A stretch of 8,995 bases of DNA from Pontiella desulfatans (GTDB lineage Bacteria > Verrucomicrobiota > Kiritimatiellia > Kiritimatiellales > Pontiellaceae), in the NCBI GenBank assembly GCA_029287275.1, contig JARFRL010000431.1, positions 1 to 8,995 of the forward strand, read 5' to 3'. The notes under the pieces are model-generated. The model searched no databases. It worked only from the letters and a program-made list of their open reading frames with translations, and was not told where the DNA came from. The translations under genes and the position numbers were made by a program. Every line of letters begins with the position of its first letter. Position 1 is the first letter of the stretch. Positions 6,266-8,995 of this stretch are shown one piece after another.

Positions 6266-7456
6266 TTAGACGCGGAACTGTTCCGCGTATTTACCGAGTT
6301 GGCGGCCGGCCTCGCGGCATTCCTCCAGCAGCTCCGGCGTCGGAACATACTGCGAACGGATCGGCTCGCGGGTGATCTCGATCTTCATTTCCTTCATGGC
6401 GTCCTCCACCTCGGCCGCGCCGCCGCGCTTGCTCCAGCCATAGGAACCGAACGCGAACCCTTTTTTATTGGTCGGCCGCAGCCCCTTCATGTAGCACAGC
6501 ACGCCGGCCATGTTGGGCATCAGCGTGTTGTTGAGCGTCGGCGAGCCGATCGCGATCGCGGCGCAATCGAGAATCTCGGTGACGATGTGCGTGGAGTGGG
6601 TGTTGTCGACGTTGTAGAAGCGCGCCTCGACGTCGCATTCCTGCGCGCCTTCCAGAATCGCGTCGGCCATTTGCTCGGTCGAGTTCCACATGGTGGCGTA
6701 GAGCACGATGATTTTGGGCGTCGGCTCGCAGACGACCCACTTCTTGTAGGCCTCGAACACCTCTTTGAGGTGGCTGCGCCAGATGACGCCGTGGCTCGGG
6801 GCGATCATTTCAATTTCGAGTTCCGCGGCGCGGGCCATGGTCTGCGCGATCGGACGGCCGTAGAGCATGACGATGTTGGCGTAATAGGCCTTGGCCTCCT
6901 GCAGGACGACGTCCAGCGGCTCCTCGTCGTCGAAACGGAAGGCGGAGGCGAAGTGCTGGCCGAAGGCGTCCATCGAGAAGAGCAGTTTTTCTTCCGGCAC
7001 ATAGGTGAACATCGATTCGGGCCAGTGCACCATCGGCGTGTTGATGAAGGAGAGCGTGCGTTTTCCCAGCGAAATGGAGTCGCCGTCGTCCACCACTCGC
7101 CACTTCCAGGCGGCGGTGTCGAAATGCATTTCCAGCGCGGTCTTGCACTTCGCGTTGCACACCATCACGGCGTTCGGGCAGACGGCCATCAGCGCGGGCA
7201 GGCCGCCGGAATGGTCGGGCTCGGCGTGGTTGCACACCACGTAGTCGATCGTCTCCAGCGCGACGCGCGCGGCGACGTGCTCGATCAGCTTGTCGGCGTA
7301 GGGCGCCTTGACGCCATCGATCACCGCGTTCTTCTCGTCCTCGATCAGATAGGCGTTGTAGGTCGAGCCGCTCTCGGTTTTATAGCCGTGAAAATCGCGG
7401 ACCGTCCAGTCGATGTGGCCCACCCAGTTGATTCCATCTTTCAATTCGATATTCAT
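6266..7456 (-). CDS. fprA: Flavodiiron protein (FprA-type O2/NO reductase)
   Basis: A soluble 396-aa enzyme that reduces O2 to water and/or NO to N2O with electrons from rubredoxin. The N-terminal metallo-beta-lactamase-like domain (about 1-245) has every diiron ligand: H77, E79, D81 and H82 in the HAEPDH motif, then H144, D163 and H222. The C-terminal flavodoxin domain (about 248-396) binds FMN, with the phosphate loop ATMWNSTEQ (about 254-262) and the SPTLNNT and YGWSKRGGAA loops. The length is standard, with no fused rubredoxin or reductase domain. The start is ATG at 7456, four bases after the regulator's stop. A longer open frame upstream only overlaps the regulator and adds basic low-complexity sequence. 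Translation is probably coupled, since the SD is weak (GGGGTAAG). Confidence 0.97.
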   Translation of the reverse strand: MNIELKDGINWVGHIDWTVRDFHGYKTESGSTYNAYLIEDEKNAVIDGVKAPYADKLIEHVAARVALETIDYVVCNHAEPDHSGGLPALMAVCPNAVMVCNAKCKTALEMHFDTAAWKWRVVDDGDSISLGKRTLSFINTPMVHWPESMFTYVPEEKLLFSMDAFGQHFASAFRFDDEEPLDVVLQEAKAYYANIVMLYGRPIAQTMARAAELEIEMIAPSHGVIWRSHLKEVFEAYKKWVVCEPTPKIIVLYATMWNSTEQMADAILEGAQECDVEARFYNVDNTHSTHIVTEILDCAAIAIGSPTLNNTLMPNMAGVLCYMKGLRPTNKKGFAFGSYGWSKRGGAAEVEDAMKEMKIEITREPIRSQYVPTPELLEECREAGRQLGKYAEQFRV

Positions 7457-7460
7457 ATGG

Positions 7461-7883
7461 TTACTTACCCCAGTTGGATTCGCTCGCGAGTTTGGCGAGC
7501 GTGGTTTCTTTGAAATAATCCCGCACCTGCCGCGCCAGCCCCGGCAGCAGCACCCCCAAAACACAATCGGCGCGAGGACACGTACTCTTACCAAAAAGAC
7601 ACGGATTGCAAAGCATGGATCCTTCCATAACTTCGTAAATCTCCAGCAGCGTGATGGCCGAGGGCTTCTTCGCCAAGCCAACGCCGCCGGACGGGCCGCG
7701 GCGCGACTCGATCAGCCCCGCTTTCGTAAGTCGTTGATGCACCTTGGCCAAGTGATGCCGCGAAACGTCGAACAGCTCCGCGATCTCGGCGGTCGTCGAC
7801 TGCCCCTCCGGCTCGATGGCCAAATGGGTCATGGAATGCAGCGCGAGCGCCGTCGCGTCCGAAATTTTCAAGATGTCCGCCAT
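7461..7883 (-). CDS. Rrf2-family transcriptional regulator, probably Fe-S sensing
   Basis: The 140-aa protein matches the Rrf2 family (IscR/NsrR relatives). A winged helix-turn-helix covers about residues 8-75, with recognition region STTAEIAELFDVSRHHLAKV and wing RRGPSGGVGLAK. A helical region follows with four clustered cysteines, C92, C95, C102 and C107 (C-x2-C-x6-C-x4-C). Rrf2 sensors usually use three cysteines for a [2Fe-2S] or [4Fe-4S] cluster with other spacings, so the exact set of ligands here is uncertain. The start ATG at 7883 has a strong GAGGAGG SD. It is the first gene of the operon and lies just behind an inverted repeat overlapping the promoter, which suggests autoregulation and control of the flavodiiron/rubredoxin genes in response to NO, O2 or Fe-S damage (inference). 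Confidence 0.94.
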   Translation of the reverse strand: MADILKISDATALALHSMTHLAIEPEGQSTTAEIAELFDVSRHHLAKVHQRLTKAGLIESRRGPSGGVGLAKKPSAITLLEIYEVMEGSMLCNPCLFGKSTCPRADCVLGVLLPGLARQVRDYFKETTLAKLASESNWGK

Positions 7884-7898
7884 GTTTTCCTCCTCGTC

Positions 7899-7922
7899 AA
7901 ATAGGCATTGACGTACCTATTT
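7899..7922. promoter_or_regulatory. Perfect inverted repeat, likely Rrf2 operator
   Basis: AAATAGG (7899-7905) and CCTATTT (7916-7922) are perfect 7-base inverted arms separated by 10 bases. The distal arm overlaps the predicted -10 of the operon, and the proximal arm lies just upstream of the SD. The AT-rich arms, total length of 24 bases and position suit a dimeric Rrf2-type repressor acting on its own promoter. Binding itself is inferred. Confidence 0.65.
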
Positions 7923-7946
7923 ACGTAATCGCGCCGTCGGGTTCAA
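7918..7946 (-). promoter_or_regulatory. Predicted promoter of the Rrf2-flavodiiron-rubredoxin operon
   Basis: On the minus strand TTGAAC (plus 7941-7946) is followed after exactly 17 bases by TAAATA (plus 7918-7923), about 34 bases before the ATG of the regulator. The -35 is good and the -10 is weak, as is common for a regulated promoter. The -10 overlaps the inverted repeat. Confidence 0.5.
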
Positions 7947-7959
7947 CTCAAACTTGCTC

Positions 7960-7993
7960 AAAAAAACCGCGCGGCCGCCTTAAAACGGCGCGG
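7960..7993 (-). terminator. Terminator-like hairpin overlapping the stop of the pseudouridine synthase gene
   Basis: The arms CCGCGC (7967-7972) and GCGCGG (7988-7993) pair perfectly across a 15-base loop, and on the minus strand seven T residues follow (plus 7960-7966). The stop codon (7980-7982) lies in the loop. It should end rluA transcription just upstream of the promoter of the redox operon. The loop is long, so the call is moderate. Confidence 0.6.
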
Positions 7994-8591
7994 GGCGTTC
8001 GAGCTGGAGCGGTTCGCCGGTCGTCGGGTGGTTGAACGCGAGCGATTGGGCGTGGAGCATGAGGCGCTCGGCCGCGGTTCCGTAGATGTTGTCGCCAACG
8101 ATCGGAAAGCCGATGGCGTTCATGTGCACGCGCAGCTGGTGCGAGCGCCCGGTTTGGGGAAACAGCGCGAGGCGCGTCGTGTTCGCGCCGCGTTCGAGCA
8201 CCTTCCATTCGGTGACCGCCTTTTTGCCGCGGACGCAATCGACGATGTGCTTCGGCGGCAGGCGCTGCGTCATGTCCTTGCGCATCGGGAAATCCACGAA
8301 GCCGACGTTTTTCTCGATGACGCCCTCGACGAGCGCGATGTAGGTCTTGTGGATGGCGCGCCGCTCGAACAGGAGCGACAGCGCGCGCTGGACTTCGGGC
8401 GAACGGGCGAACAGCACGAGTCCGGAGGTGTCCATATCCAGCCGATGCACCATCAGCGCGTCGGGAACCATTTCCTGAACGCGGCGTAGACAGCAATCCT
8501 GCTTTTCCGGCCCGCGGCCCGGCACCGTCAGCATTCCGGTCGGCTTGTCGACCGCGACGAACCCCGCGTCCTGATAAATGATCTCCAACAT
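7980..8591 (-). CDS. rluA: RluA-family pseudouridine synthase
   Basis: A 203-aa enzyme that isomerises uridine to pseudouridine in RNA. The catalytic motif is HRLDMDTSG with D52 as the catalytic aspartate. Family signatures follow: KTYIALVEG (about 83-91), TGRSHQLRVHM (about 147-157), GFPIVGDNIYG (about 161-171), LMLHAQSLAFNHP and the C-terminal ...LERPAPF. The N-terminal YQDAGFVAVDKPTGMLTVPGRG matches E. coli RluA closely, including its short length without an S4 domain. This suggests the RluA specificity (23S rRNA U746 and tRNA U32), although substrate is inference. An in-frame TGA lies just upstream of the ATG, so the start is fixed; the SD is weak. It appears monocistronic, with its own promoter region upstream and a terminator at the stop. 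Confidence 0.95.
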   Translation of the reverse strand: MLEIIYQDAGFVAVDKPTGMLTVPGRGPEKQDCCLRRVQEMVPDALMVHRLDMDTSGLVLFARSPEVQRALSLLFERRAIHKTYIALVEGVIEKNVGFVDFPMRKDMTQRLPPKHIVDCVRGKKAVTEWKVLERGANTTRLALFPQTGRSHQLRVHMNAIGFPIVGDNIYGTAAERLMLHAQSLAFNHPTTGEPLQLERPAPF

Positions 8592-8750
8592 CCAACCATT
8601 TATTCACCACGACGCGCGGAAGCGCACGCAGAAAACGCGGCGGCTTCGCGCGGGAAACTTTCGCGGAAATTATAATGGCTTGGCCGCGCCGCATGCTGTT
8701 TATTGAAATGGCTTGAAAGAAATTCACCATCAACATAAGGGGAAGTCGTC
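8592..8750. promoter_or_regulatory. Divergent intergenic region with palindromic -10 element
   Basis: The 159 bases separate rluA (-) from the exported protein gene (+). ATTATAAT (8669-8676) is its own reverse complement, so it provides a perfect TATAAT -10 on each strand: plus 8671-8676, and minus over 8669-8674. Neither has a good -35 at the right distance. TTGAAA at 8703-8708 and 8713-8718 are alternative -35 candidates for the plus gene without a clear -10. AAGGGG about 9 bases before 8751 is the SD of the plus-strand gene. Confidence 0.4.
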
Positions 8751-8995
8751 ATGAAAGAGAAACTCGTCGCGTCGCTCGTCGCCATCGGTTTGCTGGCCGC
8801 GGGCGTTCCAACGCCCGTTCACGCCGCCGAAAAGCCCATGCGCCCCGCGCTGGAAAAACTGGATTTGGACGGCGACCTGGTGCTGTTCCTCAACACCGCG
8901 ACCATCGAGGAGCGGGTGTTGAACTATCTCGACGAAGTCTCCGCGTTGGCCCAAAGCGCGATGACCCCCTCCACGCCGGAGCAGACGCGCGTGAT
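8751..8995 (+). CDS. Exported protein of unknown function, N-terminal part, cut by window end
   Basis: Only the first 81 residues are in the window. A good signal peptide spans about residues 1-25 (MKEKLVASLVAIGLLAAGVP then TPVHA, cut before AEKPM). The mature start is AEKPMRPALEKLDLDGDLVL followed by FLNTATIEERVLNYLDEVSALAQ, which is acidic and probably helical. ATG at 8751 has AAGGGG as SD. There is no diagnostic motif, so I give no function. It is the only plus-strand gene and is divergent from rluA. The GC-rich codon use matches the rluA and redox genes. The signal peptide places the product in the envelope or outside the cell. Confidence 0.8.
   Translation, partial: MKEKLVASLVAIGLLAAGVPTPVHAAEKPMRPALEKLDLDGDLVLFLNTATIEERVLNYLDEVSALAQSAMTPSTPEQTRV

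Noticed and set aside
6299..7513. 404-codon open frame on the plus strand
   Set aside because: Antisense of the flavodiiron gene. The diiron and FMN motifs on the minus strand decide the coding strand.
6266..7681. 471-aa version of the flavodiiron protein with an upstream start
   Set aside because: The extra 75 residues overlap the Rrf2 gene in another frame and are basic low-complexity sequence. The start at 7456 gives the normal family length and N-terminus.
7948..8736. 262-aa minus-strand open frame over rluA
   Set aside because: It is a different frame over the real rluA gene, and its Arg/Pro/Ala-rich product lacks family motifs.
8730..8954. Minus-strand open frame opposite the plus-strand exported protein
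   Set aside because: The plus strand has a signal peptide and a good SD. The minus frame has neither and lies across the intergenic region.

Overview
The window looks like chromosomal DNA of a GC-rich Gram-negative bacterium. It encodes signal peptides, an outer-membrane efflux channel and a periplasmic adaptor, and clean Shine-Dalgarno (SD) sequences precede most genes. A flavodiiron protein with two separate rubredoxin-type proteins points to an anaerobe or microaerophile that must remove O2 or NO. A short in-frame element made of AAGTC/AAGGTC-like heptamers resembles dispersed repeats I recall from PVC-superphylum and related genomes, so a PVC-type host (for example Kiritimatiellota) is possible. 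That assignment is inference only.

Layout, from right to left because nearly everything is on the minus strand. (a) 8751-8995 (+): start of an exported protein of unknown function, cut by the window edge. (b) 8592-8750: divergent intergenic region with a self-palindromic ATTATAAT. (c) 7980-8591 (-): RluA-type pseudouridine synthase whose stop codon lies inside a terminator-like hairpin. (d) 7883-5877 (-): a four-gene redox operon consisting of an Rrf2-family regulator with four clustered cysteines, a flavodiiron protein, a 36-residue mini-rubredoxin and a classical 54-residue rubredoxin. A promoter overlapped by a perfect inverted repeat precedes it and a strong rho-independent terminator follows it. 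(e) 5786 to beyond position 1 (-): a heavy-metal efflux operon. It starts with a small Cys/His-rich exported protein, followed by a CzcC-like outer-membrane factor, a CzcB/CusB-like adaptor with a His-rich linker, and a CzcA/CusA-type RND permease whose C-terminus lies outside the window.

The redox operon reads as a self-regulated detoxification unit. The Rrf2 protein probably senses Fe-S damage and controls its own promoter, while the rubredoxins carry electrons to the flavodiiron enzyme. The efflux operon should form a tripartite transport complex, with extra thiol/histidine metal-binding modules on the two periplasmic components. The metal cannot be fixed: the permease lacks both the CzcA-type DFG motif and, by my alignment from memory, the CusA methionine triad.

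The main oddities are an in-frame repeat insertion in the permease's TM4-TM5 loop, sharp GC mosaicism along the permease gene, a hairpin-less adaptor, a DCxCxxC motif shared by the adaptor and the small leader protein, and the mini-rubredoxin. No stretch longer than 300 bases lacks a gene. I see no RNA genes, CRISPR arrays, transposases or attachment sites.
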